64,000 bases of DNA from Paragonimus westermani (Eukaryota; Platyhelminthes; Trematoda; Plagiorchiida; Troglotrematidae). The DNA is taken from NCBI GenBank assembly GCA_008508345.1, contig QNGE01001238.1, forward strand, positions 102,673 to 166,672, given 5' to 3'. The notes under the pieces are model-generated. The model was not told the DNA's origin and ran no database searches. It worked only from the letters and a program-made list of their open reading frames with translations. This document shows, piece after piece, positions 29,101 through 44,100 of the stretch. Position 1 is the stretch's first letter; every line of letters starts with the position of its first letter. The translations under genes were made by a program, and so were the position numbers.

Positions 29101-32100
29101 ATCACACTTTTCACCATGTCACACTGTTATACCGTGTGAATGTTCGCAAACTTATGTCCGAACAGTTGTTGCTGTGACCTCATGGACGAATTTCACATGT
29201 ACTGGTGGGTAGAAAGAAGTAATGAAGTAAGAATGGAAGATTCTGGAGTGTCGGAAGTGGGTTTGAAGCCCAACAGATAGAGCATTGGCGGTGTAAATGT
29301 GTTATGCCACTGAAACCGGTTTAAATCCCATGGAGGCTAACATGAATTTTTTGAAATCTAATCAGGTCAGCCAAATTACTCATTGTTGATAGAAATAAAC
29401 AGTTCAATGTAGAACCAACTGAATATTTGTCAGCTGTGTACTGAAACGCAGCAACAGAAATTCCTTTTCAACGGGACAAGATAGTTTTGTATTTAAGTCA
29501 GCTGAGCATCATTCATAAGCCGAAAATCGCGTTCGAAAGCCGTTTAATCAAATTGCGTCTTGGGGATGGCATTCAAACAATGCGTTTTCGCAAAGAATGC
29601 AAACAAACGGGCACACACCGACGCAGACATCCTAGTCAGGTGTACGACTGCAACCACTCTGCATATTCACGGCACTTTGCGGAACACGTTAATAAATTCG
29701 AGAATCTCGGTTGACTTTAACAATGGCGGTCAACTGGTTCAAGTTGTTGACCTTTGTTTCTCAGTATAACGGTTTATAGATGAATACTAGGAGGAGTAAT
29801 TTAATCGGTGTTGTTCACATACTATGTGTCATAGTACCAAGTTGTCCAGACAGCTGGCTGAACAGGTGTACAATTTCGGGTTTTGTTCAACAGTCGGTGA
29901 AACGTCAATAGATAACACTATCCGTACTGTGAGTTAACAGATGTCAGGCTAAATTTGTGACAACGGACGGCCTGTTTTCAAGAATGCTAAGAAATATCGG
30001 GGTTATTTAAGCATGACTAAGCCTAAGATTGACGCACCAACCATGGGAACAAGAGGCTGGTTGAGACACGTCTCTTGAACATGACAAGATGAGGCGTACA
30101 CTTCTGTACGAGGCCCAAAGTGGTGCAATAATAAAACGACCGGAAAATTTTGATGGGAAATTGTACGTATAGGTTACATGAAATAGGTTACAGGTCTGGA
30201 AGGAGTGTTGCGGCCTTCAGGAGGTAGATGTACACAACAGGATGCACGCAGAGCAGATAATCGAAAAATGCATGGTTGAAATTATTTCCGTTATGGGAAC
30301 TACATTAGCGTTGCTTAACAATCAGCAAAATGTAGAGCAAATTTTGGTGGCTAAAAAGTCGCGAACACAAAAAAGGTGAACGTCAACTAGCTGAGACGAT
30401 CGGATAGTGCACTTTACAAGAATCGGCAAAAAGTAACACGTCAAAACAAGAATGCTCCGAGGTCAAATCTTTTCTACTTGCATAACCTGTTTGCACTCAA
30501 AAAATAGACCTACTGCTCCCCGTGATTCATGCTGGTGTTATGCATGGCGTTGTGCATCTTTGTGTGCGCTGTGCAAAACGTTTCAGACAAACAGTAGGAA
30601 GCTTTGGGTTACAAACAGCTGGGAACTCAAAGTACTGTTCACTAGTTTTGTCCACATCCTACCCATGCTGAATTATTGTGAATGCTGGTGGATTTAGTAA
30701 CCCTGGTGCTCCGTCGATCGATAAGTTTGGTAGAATTTTTGTCGCCAAATTAGATGACACCATCATGCACTCGAATCTCTACGTGCTGCGTAGGATGGCT
30801 TCGCGGATTAAGATCTCAGGTGGAATAACATAAATTTCATTGCCATATGCTAAGAATTATATCGCCTTTGGTCAGTTTTCTCAGCGACATTCAATGGTTC
30901 ATTAGGATAGGGCTTTCATACCGTCAATTTCATAACACTAACCCAAAAAGTTCCGGCATCCACCTGCAGAAACTCTCGGTTTCCAGCTTCCTTGTTCCAC
31001 ACACATTTCCCAATGACGACCTCTCGTTTCACTTTCGCCACCGAGTGATTGAGGACCCAAATGGCAGATTTCCAACTTCTCAAAGTTGCGTACAAAATCT
31101 TCATAAGACATCCTGAAATTGGAAGACACCAAAAAAGCTCCTTGTTATTTCAACGGGATAGCTTGTAAATGCACCATTTTTCCAATGAAAATAGTGAATT
31201 GACAACAGTGGACTGGTGTTAACAAGTAACATAAGAAATAATGAAAATGAGACTAGTTTCTTTAAGCTATCTTCGGCTGAACCTTGAAAATCATCATCGC
31301 TATTTTTAATATTTACATAATAATGTTTCGGTGGGCTGCTGTGACGAAGTAGGTACTGATCTTTTAACATGTCTTTTTGGATAGCTGTCGTGTGTTGCTG
31401 GTAGATCAAACTGAATTCAGAGGACAATTTTACCAGCACGATAACATGGCGGGCGAACTGTTTCACATTCATTACCACCGGTTTAGTTCCGCTCGACCAA
31501 ACTGATCGACTGACATCTGTTAACAATTGCTGAATCATGCATATGATTAGTTGCTTTGTCATACGCTGTTGTGCAACTACCAATCGTTTATCGCGGTCTG
31601 ACGACCAGTACATGCGCGTTGGTTCTCTTACATGCTTGTTCACTTTTGCGTTTGTGACCGTCAATACAGTACTTGCTTTTCCAGCGTCGTTTTATCTCAC
31701 CGGTAGACACAAGCTGTGGGAAAGGAAGCGCTGAAAACTGTCTGTGTAAACCAACACCATACTAGCTGAAGGAAGCAAGGAGTTCATCCATATCGTATAA
31801 CTTTGATCGTTTTGTGTTTATACAAACACGGATGAACACTTTAGGCCTATCGAGGAAAGGAACGCAGGATGGTGCATAACAGTTGGCCACGGTTCAACTT
31901 CCCACCAAACAGATGGAAATCGGTTGACTCTGTTTTGTGCAAACCAATGGAAGCCAATTAGACATTTCGATTTTGGTACTTCATATCGGACAGCCAGTGT
32001 TTTGAAGACAACATGCATTGTTTTCCCGCAATGAGCCTGAACAAAGCAAGCAAAACTGGTGAGTAAATGTTTACAGGGACCATAAAGCTCATGAAATTTT

Positions 32101-35100
32101 CATCTGTATACCGCTACAAGCATAAGGTATGGGGAAAATGGTGGGGAATTTTTCAACAACTAAGTAGCCATACGGTAACCACAATTTACAGGGTCGAGTT
32201 TTTTCGTTTAGCAGTGCAAGCACAGCTCTGTCACAAACACCTTCTGACCATACACGAATGGGTTGCATTTCTAGATCCACGCGATTTCATTTAAACGCGG
32301 TAAGTGCGTTTACTTCTACCAGTTGATCACATGAAATGAATACAGCCGGACTGTGTCCAATGCCTAACACGTGTTTCGTGATGGGACCCCGAGAGTTACA
32401 TGGGTGTTCAGTAACCGTTTCGGCAGATGTTCGTTCACCCCACCTGAGAAAAGTCTGTCTGTGAAGCTTATGATTGCTGCTTCACAATTACGCCAACAGT
32501 GGCAAATGGTTTAAATTCGGTGAACCAGGACACTTGTTCTTTAACCTGAACAAACAATGTCTGATGTTGCTAGGACGTGAGTTCACGCAACAGCAGAACC
32601 CAAGTGACACTTTATCAGTATGAAAATATCATCACCTTTTTAAGATAGAAAAAGACATTCAAATTACGTGTCCTAACAACTGCCAATCTGGTTTGTCGTG
32701 TCTCTCCGGAAAAACAAACCATTCTGGTACGATCAGAAAGAGTTCGTGCAGGACCTGCGCTTACTCTGATAAGAAAAACCTTTAAACCTGTTAATTGTGC
32801 TCATTGTGTGGTTACTTAATTGTTAAACCTTTCCATGTCATTTTTCTGTATACTTTATGCTTCTGACATGCCATGAAATTTGTGGCCATCAAATATAATG
32901 CGTCACTAGTATTGCTGACATTTTTCACATTTTATGTTAGCATTGTTTATGTACCCATGGAATTGCCTTATTACAAACTCGTTTGATACATTCAAATACT
33001 TCGAACTTCCATAGAATGAGTTTCCAATCGAAAATATTCTGCTTTACAATCATCAACAATAATCCCATGTACATTCCGAACACTTCATTCTGTCAGCCCC
33101 CGTGTCTCAGCCAAATTCGTTCAGTGTAAACCAGTCATTCAAATGGACCGATACGGAGAACGTCGATTTCGGGCTATAACCGTTCCTAAAAGTAATCACT
33201 AAGTATGCAGTGTACTCCCATCTTGAGACAGCCTCAAAATCACCTAAAAGTGTTTCCCACTGGTTTGCGACACGAGTAGTTCTTGTCATAAGAGCTGATT
33301 TTTTTTGGCAATTTGCGAAACAATCGATACACAATCGTTTTAAACTAGCTGATTAAACCTCACTCTCACCAACGCATTAGAAATCGTAGCATTGATTTTT
33401 GAGCACGTTATTGATTCTGTAACCCATAGCTGAGAGAATGAGAAACTGCAATATCAATGAACACTTGGTGGATGAAGAAAATTCTTTATCCGCTACGAAT
33501 AATGACTTTCTCATCTTTCTAAACAACCAACGCGAATATGCAGTTCGCTGAAAACACGTGCACGGACGTGAATATCTAATACAATAATGAGAAATTAGTT
33601 CTTTTAAAGGAATGACTCACGGTCCCATGAAAAATATCATTGTGAAAGATGGACAACTTATATCACTAGCGTATCCGCAATTTTGTTCAACGACGTCTAA
33701 TTGGGAGAATACTTCAGGACGTGTTGTGCAATTTATTCCTGTTGAGAAGGTGAGAGTAACGTGGAGCATTTCACCCACATGATCAAACAATGTCCACGCC
33801 TGCGTGCAAGAACGTAAAAATCAAGATCGTCAACAAATATAACAAACTTCATGTTTGTTGATGAAGTAAAACTGCACAAAGTACAATTTCTGTTGGTTCA
33901 CATTTCGGACAAGTCGAACTCATCGTCAATGTCGAAAGCTGGGTCGATCGATGGATGTCGTGCCGTTTCAGAGCGAATATTAGCGAGCAGCCTTGGGTTA
34001 AACTGGTTTCAGTTTGTAGACGATTTATCAAGGGCACAAGACAGTGGAACCAAGGGTGGCCAAGGAAGCTACACGCACAAATCACATGCTCTGTGTGCCA
34101 CAGTACTGGTCCGTAGTCAAACAGATGACAGCCAAAATGCAGTGCGTTAGAACTTCATTTGTACGAAGGTAGGAAAAATCTTGCATTGGACTGTAGTAGA
34201 CACTTACTCTATGAAAAACTGACATGTACCTACTAGATCAGATGAGTATTTAGGAGGTTCAGTTGTCATTGTGTGATAACAGGTGAACGTACAAAATCAT
34301 AGGCGGTATATTGGTCGGTTCATTAAGGAACAAAGAAACTCGCGAATAGAGAAGATGCATTTTTCGGACCACTGTTCATAGACACAAAGTTTTGTTTAGA
34401 GATCGGATGTTTTTGTGGCAAACTTTTCGACGGTTATTACTTCGTGGTTGGGATTGAAGATGAAGTGACTACATCGTCAGGTAGGATTAAAAAAGTTGAG
34501 CAGGATAGTGTAGATTTATAGAAAGCAGTTCAGGTAAAAACATGTTACGTAACATCAGTGGTTATGGTCACCGGGATAAACTAAGGTAACTCGGAGGTAC
34601 AAAGTAGAACACTAGACCCGAGTGTAAGTAACGAAATCACACCCTTGATGGGGGGTTATTTAATCATGATATGCTGTTAGAACAAGCCCTTATTGGATGT
34701 CATTTGTTGAGACGACACAAATCTATCGATCAGTAAATGACCGCGAACGTCCACCCAGCAGCTGATGACGTTTTCCAGTGAGACAGCAAGTCTGTTTTGT
34801 AATTTGAACATAAGTCTAAAGAGTACATTAGTGGTAGAATGGTATGACTTGGGGTTAGAAGTTGAGATTTCGAGTGGTGGTAAGTTAGAGCTCTTGTTAA
34901 CAACAAATGTGGATCAACATCAGAAGAATAAAGAGTGATTGGTGTTTCCAGTTGTGGCCTAATGAAGGTCTCAAAACGCACCGCTTATCACCTCATGGTA
35001 AAGGTAAGTCACTTAGGATTGAACATAACTGGGAACGTAGAAACATGAAGTAATTCTGGTTAGTGTATGTAACGATTCACGTGTGATCGTTGAGTTACGC

Positions 35101-38100
35101 GTAGCCCAAAAAAACGGATCCCCAAAATGAGAACAAGATTGGATCCGTTTGTTGGGCTACGCGTAACTCAACGATCAGACGTGAATCGTTACAGTGTTCA
35201 ATCGTTCGTGACGATGGTCTCGTCCAGCAAAATCAATAGCTTCTCAACAGGACCAACAGTGTCAAAGGTGAACCGACACGCCAGCAGACCAGGACAAGAA
35301 TGGTCACCCGCGCCACGGACATTTAATGACACATTAGTTCAATAAAACAAAATGGAGTGGGTGAGGCAGTGGGAACAAGTGTCAGGTTAGTGGGAAAGTG
35401 GGGAATGTAAACGATGGGAACGAATTTTATTAGTTCGTGGATCAACAAATTTACAGCGCTTGCCAAAATTCGTCTGCATCTGAAAAACCGCTGATAATGC
35501 TGTACAGTTCTGGCTCCCTATCTATCTATACTTAATATAACTATCCACACGACATACGTTGGGGACCTCGCGAACCGTGGTGTCTAAGTCATGCCCCTCT
35601 AACAAACAGAGGCGCCTCATATCTCTCCTCATTACACCGGTCTTCGTGTGAACCCCTACAGTACGGACTAGATCGTCTGCGTCTACTTCATATTTCGTAA
35701 CTAGTCCAGCGGCCACCGGTCCCTAGCCAGTCCATCGGATACAACAGGAACAACGTCACCGACCTGGAAATTACGTTGCCTTGTCAACCACCTCTGGCGG
35801 ACTTTACAACGATGACACATAGTTTCGAGACCACCTTTTCCAAAAGGTAGTTACCATGATATTCGCTTGTCTCCAACACCTAGTGTACCTGTCTAACAGA
35901 TTGCATTCTAGAGCCAACCCTATATTGCTCCTCAAGAGAAGTAAGTCATTCGAGATTAGAGCGATGTTGTCAGGACCGTCTGCGGCAACAGGAACCAATG
36001 GTCTGTTGTTTAAAATACGCTCTACTTCAGCCAATGAAGTTAGACGGGTTTCTTCATCGGTTCATTGCTATCGGCAGATTGCGCTCAAAATACATCTGAC
36101 AGATCGAATCAATCGCTCCCACACTCCACCCCGATGACTAACATACGGTGGGTTGAAGTGCCACTGAATTCCCTTTTTTAAGAGCTTGTCGTTGACGGAC
36201 CCAGCCTCTAATCTCTTTGTCAGCGGCTACAAAATTGGTACAGTTATCAGAAAAAATTGCTTCGGGCCTACCTCTACGTCCGATGAATCGTGACTGGTCC
36301 ATAATAAACGAGTCGGTATTCAACGTGTGAGCCGCTTCGATATGCACTGCTCGGGACTGTAGGCACGTGAATATACATCCATACTCTTTTTCGGAAGTCC
36401 TGCCCCAGTTCACACAAAAGGGTCCAAAATAATCCAACCCAACGTTTGCGAACGGATGCTGGGTTTACCCTAACTGACGGTAGAGGGACCGTTAGCTGCT
36501 TACCGACTGAAACACAACGACGACGGCAGGCTAGGCAGGATTCAATGACTTGCTTAACCGCAGCGCCACCCTGTATGGTCCAGAAGTGCCTCCATAGCGA
36601 ACACAACACATGAGATCTTCCGAAATGACCTTCGACCTTGTGATGATATGATAAGATCAACGATGTGATGGTGCTTAGGCAAAATAATGGGGTGCATGGT
36701 CTCGAAGCTGTTAGCTGATAGCGACAATCGACCTCCTACCCGTATGACTCCTTCAATCATGACGGGTAATAATTTCTTCAAGGAGCTCCTTTGAGAGAGA
36801 ACAGGGAGGCTATCACAGCCTGGACAGCAGGGCTACTTCCTCGGGGAGGCACTCTGATTGTACTAATCTGACCAGATCTACTTCTGCCGCTTTGATCTCC
36901 TTTAAACTGAGGGGGCCAGCTTTCAAAGTCAATCCCGAGCGCCCGCCATGGATTTCCATAATGTAGCACTTGAGCCGGGTAAGCCATACCACGGCTCTAA
37001 GCAATCGAGTCAAACTTGAATAACGAATAATAAGGTTATGCAAACCGTTTGCCTGAACGACAAAGTTAACATGAGCCGGCGTATTCTCTAGTTCATTGTC
37101 ATTGGGCTCAACAAGAGAGTTGGGTTTCGGAGGCCATGACCTGCAAGGCCGACTCGAGAACTCGGGGCCTTTCAACCACTTATTGCTTATTGGGCTGCCC
37201 GTACAAATCACTCAGTATTTCGCGCGCTCGGCGATAGGAAGAGGTTGGCGGAAGCATGACGCACTCCTCTATGGCTTCTCTGGCACGACCTCTACAATAA
37301 TGTAACAAGTACAACAGCCGTTGACCGTCATCTGATACCTTCCCTTCGACATAACACTCAAATTGTCGAACGAACTTCCAGTAATGTATGGGGTCACCAT
37401 CAAACGAGCATAACTCAACCTTAGGAAGGTCAAGACTAGCGGCTGTTGACAGGACAGAATACGACGGATGGACTGGGATGGGATGCTCATCGAGCTGTAC
37501 TGGCCTCAATTCTGGAGCCAGCCTTACGTTCTCGTTCTCTAAATACTGCTTCACTTTAGCATCCCATCGAAGTAGATGTCTAAAACAGAAATGTTATGGA
37601 TAGAACGCTCTCGAAATGACTACCTAATCGGAGAAAACAAGAAAATTAGTTGTCCTCAAGGAGAGTAATAGTTGGAAGAAGACCAGTACTCACAATCGTT
37701 TCTTATTGTGTCATTAATTTCCCTGGAGTAAATCACGAAAAAACGGCCTCGATATCAGAGTTGTTTCGTTCTACTGTACACTCTCTATCAGACAGGCATC
37801 AAATATTTGTGGTCTAGCAGTCACCCCTTTCTATGATCGGAGATGAACACACTACCGATCATGGAAACCGGTTGAAGTGAACATTCAAATCCTCTCCCCA
37901 CACTGCTTGAGTCAACCACTGTAAGTTAAAGAAGCTGGTGAATCGTACCGACGCATACGCCAAGCTTTATCCGGCGCCTGATACTACAGGGACAACCAAT
38001 CTATTTTCACACAGTTCAGACAAGGACTAAGGTAAGGCTCTGAAACTGGTTGAATACGAGTTCTGGGTTGACATTGGAATAGTTGGTGTTCACCTACACT

Positions 38101-41100
38101 AAATCTAATAAAAACGGCTGAATATGGGTCTAAAACGTTTGATTCATGCACGTTACTATGACGTGCTCCGGCCCAAACCGCGGACGCGGTTGTTGAATAA
38201 CCTTAATTAGGATGTCACTGCAGTTACGACACACTGTAACTGTCTGCAATTATTCAGAATACAGTTCCTCCATCAACTCAGATCTAACTAATCCGAATTA
38301 TCTTGCTTAGATTCAAAGTTACTGCTTTACAACAGAAATCTTGCGTGGTGACTGCCAAACCCTACAGAACCTTTGACCTACTTATCATCAACAGAATCAT
38401 AAACGACATGTACGGTGTGTATGGCGTTTCATGAAAACCATCAGCAATCTGAAACTAGATTTACCAAAATTCACCGTCATCGTCGAAAGTTATCCCAACC
38501 TCTCGCCTCGTTGCGTCAGACAGAAGCGACCATTCGCGTGATTTGTCACTCCAAGCTCCTTTCCATTCGGCTTCGTTCCCCCAAGGATTTCGGACGCGGA
38601 CAAGCGGTATGTCGCCAGATCTCCCAGGAATGGAAACATTTACCTGCAATTTCAACCAAGCCAAGGAGGCCAGTAAATTTTGAGGATGAAAGGTGACACT
38701 CAGAAGGATGATATTACCTCACCGAAAGTTGATGGAGCGTATCTAACCTATCAACCAACAAGATGTACATCGTCGCAAAATGCGTGGCACCTTCACAATA
38801 AAAAGCGAAGAAATTAAGTTTTTTGAATAAGTTTTAACCACCAGCATATAATGACCGGCCAACGGTGAGAACTGCCCTTAAGATAGAAGCACTGCATTAT
38901 TCTTGAGATTGTCAACAAAGACAACGTAGATGCCGGTGTAAAGTGGTCTCTAAGATCACTATTCCGAAGACGAACATATCCCACTCAGTAATTATTTGAC
39001 GTGAAAAAGCGTGCCCAGTATGGATGAGTTGGTTACCAATTAGAAAAGTGCGTGCAGCAGTCAGCGTCAACGTCACCAACAGTAGTAGTACATCGGTGGT
39101 TGACATCAATGTTCACACACCAAACGACCATGAAGCGGAAAGAACGTTTTATTTATGGAGCATCTTAATCTTGCGATAAGTTAGATAAATGTCACCTAAA
39201 AAATGTCATATTTTTATATGAAAATAAAAAACAAAATGATTATGACATGCAAAGGGAAATCCGACTGCGAGTGAAAGTAGGACGGTGTCAGAGAAACAGG
39301 TTTCCTGACTTTGCTATTCCGTTTGCACTTATTGTACACCTACCCACCCCCACCCCACACACAAACACGATTCGATCGAGCAAAAACAATATTCACGCCA
39401 GTGGGTCCAATCCGTCGCTACTCCAACGCCTGCAATCATAAACATTGTGAGTAACGGGGCTGAGTGTGGGAGACAAGCCTTCCCAAAGATAAACCCAAAA
39501 ATAACTGCCCTCATTTCTCTATGCTGTGCAATTGTTTGTCTAGCTCGAATCTTAAGGTAAGAACTGCTGTGGAATCCACAGTATGTAGCCAGTTTATCGG
39601 GGGATTTGTTAGCATATTCGGTACGTAATCCATCATCGTAAGCCTGTGTATCCTTAAAGTCTAAGCAAGTGAATTCTCTCTAACCTACAGAATGCTTTAC
39701 AATCTGATCGTTGCGCACTCCCTACCTCGTGTGTCACCAAACACAAACACCGATGGCCGAACGTCCGTAGACGGTGTTAGTCCTCCATTACAAGCAGTCT
39801 TATTCTACAGATGAGCAGTAACAAAGCTCTCACGATCGCAACGTATATAGGGTTTCAGAGAGATGCCATCCAGTCATCGGAGATGGAGTAAACTGGCGAA
39901 AGCTGTTCTGGTCTTGGGGGTGCAGGCTTCTGTTACACTTTCTGAACGTCGTCGCTAATGACACAGCTCCCCAGGTGCACCAGGCAGCCATCAGCCTCTG
40001 TAATTTCCTTATTCAACATCAGATCCAAGTAAGCACCGAACAAACAGTCAGCACTCCGTAGATGTACGGAGTAGCCCCAAGTACTTGATAACTTGAGGAA
40101 TACTGTTCAATGCCATGTGACCTAATTGAAAAGTGTGAAATAACAAACTAACGTCAGAAACACCAGAACCAACCGACCTTCTTTCAGGTGGGCGGTCTTC
40201 CCCGACATACTCTAAGTGTCGTACATAGTCCAGCAGTAGTTTATCGGTCATAAAGGTAAACAGAACGGGTGAAAGCGGACAGTCTGAGAGCTCGTCGCTC
40301 GTGATGGTAAACCCGTTAGACAGTTCCTTGCAGACTATAAACTGTGCAGAAGTATAAGGTAACCAAAGCACAAACTATCGAAAGGCACCATTCTTTCAGA
40401 GTGTTTGGTTCCGCATCTCGCGCAGTCCCAGACTCCGCTTCTGTTTTATCATAAAGACAATCATGTAAATGCGGCCATGAATTGATCGGTACAGTAAAAC
40501 CGTTTCCATGTTTTATGACTTAGAATATTATGAAAAAATGAACGTGGTTAAACGTTACTCAGGAGATAAACAAATTTGACCAAATTTCGCAGACAGTAGC
40601 TCTGAAGAGTGGATAACCCTGTCGGTTGAAGATCAATGATGATAAAATAGTACATTCGAAAGCAGCTGACTTAGACGATCACGAACGTTTAAGGAGAAAA
40701 TTAGAACATCCCTGGTTCGTTAAAATCAGAAACAGACCGAACCGTTATGAACTGCGGTTTTTATAAGGCGAGTTTGTTACTGTCACGAGTTTGGCAACAC
40801 TAGTAAAGGTTAATAAGATCTTTCACATTATTGCAATGCATGTGACGGCAACATTTGAAGCTAAATGAATACCATGGAAGGAATAAACAGAAAATAATAC
40901 ACACCACATAGTCACACCCAAAACTGAGTAATTCATAAAAACTACATTCAACATAAGTTTTGTAGAGTGTCAGGCTCTGTAATTTTGTTGTGCAAATTTA
41001 TAGAACAGAGGACATACTGTTGACAACGTCTATCAAAAGCATACTCTAAGAGATAGATAGATATGACATAAGCTCATCTAAGGATGATTTGGCACTGATT

Positions 41101-44100
41101 CTGTTCGAACAGATATTCTGATTTTCAGGTTGGAAAGTATGTATGTCCCGAAGAGCGTGTAACACATACCAGAAGGAAAACTGATAAGGACTACGCGAAA
41201 GCTAAACTTGCAACCGTACAGACAATCCGAGCTGCAGCACAATTACCCAATAGGCGGGGTGATACAGAATCATTTGAGGGTAGTTGGGACGCTGAACGAT
41301 GCTAGTTAAAATACACTTAAATGCGGAAAACATGCAGTTTTGAAGGACAAAAGCGAACTTACCATTAATGGGAGCTATCGAAAGGAATAATCAGTAACAC
41401 GATTGTTGAACTAGCCATTCATGTACAAACAGATATCTAGACCGGTTTGGTTAGGGCATATCCTACTGTTTAAATGGAGGCTCTGTGCATCATGAACAGT
41501 TTGCACTCACCCCAGCTCTGACGTTAGTGTCATTCATAGATCGCTTCCAAATCAGCATAATTAACTGGATCGCGAGGTTACGTTGAATTGAGTTCATCTT
41601 TGTTCTATTTTTTTAGACCTCGATGGTCATTGGTGTCTCAATACCGCGTACACCAAAACTTCAGTAATCCAATCAGGTTGGTTGCATTTAGCTTCACAGT
41701 AACTGAGAACACAGGTAAAATTCCCACTGACAGTCACACTTGCTGCAAGTGTATGTATTATAATGGAACATAACTCAGAAGAAACTCTTTTATTACGCAT
41801 AATATACTTCTTGAGTAGAATCTCAAAGGTGGTCAATATCTGTTCTCGCAGCAAAACGCCGATCGGTTCGTGTGTGCCATAGAACAGTGCACACAGAGCT
41901 CTTTCATTGAGGGGAAAATAACAAAGGTTATGCGTATTGTGGTTTTGACTGACCGAGTTTTCTGAGCATACCTGGTTACCTTACACTTCTTTGCAAGATT
42001 ACGAGAAAGCAGCTTCCTATTTTGTTCACTGTTCCTCAAAGCTCCACACAGCATGCGGAACAACTTGTAACAGGAAATCATGTCATCAGCAGTTAGCACC
42101 ACCCCACAAAATTAGATGTTATGATTCGCCTCAGGGTATCATTTATTGTTATGACTAAGGAGAGATGCCAAACTTCAAACGTGAAGTAAGTATCTCCATT
42201 TCAATCAATAGTCAAAGGATCCACAGTCAATCGACATAAGTTTCTATGTGTACTGAGACTATCGTCGATTTGACTGTTAGTTCCAACAAAGTTGAACCCA
42301 TTTATGTTGCACAGATTTGCAGAAGTCATAACAAACTTTAGTAATGTACAATGGTGATGTTAAATACACGTCATATATATTAGAAGTTTATTCAGGATAC
42401 CCACGTTTTTAAACTACTACCTTTACGAACCTTTGTGCAGGAAACGACAGTTCAGAAGATTTATTTGTACAAAACTTTGTGGTGCACTTGCACTAAAGGT
42501 ATGAGAATAAATATTTGCCAACCACACGAATTCAAATCCTTATTCTCATAGGAGAACAACCGTCGAATTCAGACTGGAGTAATTTTCGGCAACTGCCACC
42601 TCGCTGAAAAACAAATGGAAACCTGAAAACACATTCCGAACACGAGATCTCCCAAGGTGGTCTGCGGCAGAATTGCCCCCGAGTTCCGTCGGTAGGAAAC
42701 AAGACATTGTCGATCGGCTGATGAATAAAAGTAATGAGGGGGTGGATTGTAGCCAGCCGTGACAACATCCAGTGGCAATTAAGAATGTGTTCAAAGATGG
42801 TTGCAGTTTGTCGGTTAGGAAGTTTTGAGCATCGGTATCTTGCATCAACTCTGTGAATTAATCAGGATCACAGTAGTACACGTTTTCAAATGTGCATCGC
42901 TCATATGGAAGTGACCAGAAAGCATATTTGTATGTTGAACATTTACCCGGATAGTCAATTATACACAGTATACCATCTGAGAAAAATGTCTTACAGTCTC
43001 AACCAGTAAACTAAGTATTCAAACTCGTGATATCGTCAACGCTTATACTTTCATGTCGAATCACCCACTGATTGTTCGAGCATAGTGTACTGCTCAAGCG
43101 TTCCAATTTGTATGGGGTGATCAGATACGAAGTGCTAAATATAACCACCAACTTTCCTCGATGATTTTGAACACTTTATCTCTTCAAATTATTCCACGTG
43201 CGTGAACTGGTCATCACGTTAAGCTCACATTCTCAACGGAATCATGCGTATATAGATGAACACATTCACTATCCATCTGATGAAACTAAGCTTAGTCTAC
43301 AGATCCGATAGATGCGATAGTTTGTAGCCGTACACAGCAAATCGACAACATTTGTTCCAGTTCCAATCCAGTAGAGGATAGGGTCTGTTCAGTCATTAAA
43401 ATGGAATAGATTTGTTTTATGGTGTTCAGTTTAGGAGGGCCTCACAAAAAATGAAGATTAACAGTTGGCCAAATTCGCATTAAACATCATCAGCCTCGTT
43501 CACATGCCAGTTGACGAGATCAAGGTCATGATATTCCGGACATACTGGGATGGTGGGAATAGGCCATCGAATTCAAATACAACCTTATTTACGGGTACAG
43601 TTAAATCAGAACAGCTTGACTAAGCAAGCTGACGTGACAGAATAGACGTACGAGTCAAAGTAAACAAATTTAAGGCGACTATCTGGCACCTACTTATGAG
43701 TACAACTATGTCCAGGAATCAAAGTTACTACTGGTCCTTAGAGAAAAATGTTAATCTTGAGGAAGAAACCGACGTGACGGGACCAGGTGACTATTGATGA
43801 ATAGGTTGAAGGCACATATACCAATGACAACTGTCGTTTAGGCGACATGTTGGCGTTGGCAATGAGAAGGATTACTGAAACAGTGTGTGTCCGTATTATT
43901 TTTGTGATTACGTCCTTAAGAATGTCGCCAGTTCCCGGTATGATATGTGTAGCGGTATGTGTATCAACCTAGAGCCTAAAGGGAAGGCTTAATAGTAAAC
44001 CATCCAGTCTTGGCACAGTTTCTCCAATTTAAAGATGTGAGCTGCACTTTATGAAGATCGTTCCGATCGTTCAATTTCATTATCACAATAAACGATAAGC

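Larger units (their letters stand above)
31113..38464 (-). other. Calpain intron E-F
   Basis: A 7.4-kb intron with a BEL/Pao element remnant (35520-37560) and a long inverted repeat (35068-35193). A 187-codon minus-strand open frame (31101-31664) runs into exon F in the wrong frame and has no family motif. The rest shows nothing recognisable. Confidence 0.7.

Noticed and set aside
29262..29345. A functional tRNA gene
   Set aside because: Only box-like promoter segments are present and no cloverleaf folds. Kept as a possible SINE head only.
31101..31664. 187-codon minus-strand open frame, among the longest in the window
   Set aside because: It has no recognisable motif, ends inside calpain exon F in the wrong frame, and overlaps that exon's acceptor. 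It is best explained as a chance open frame in an intron.
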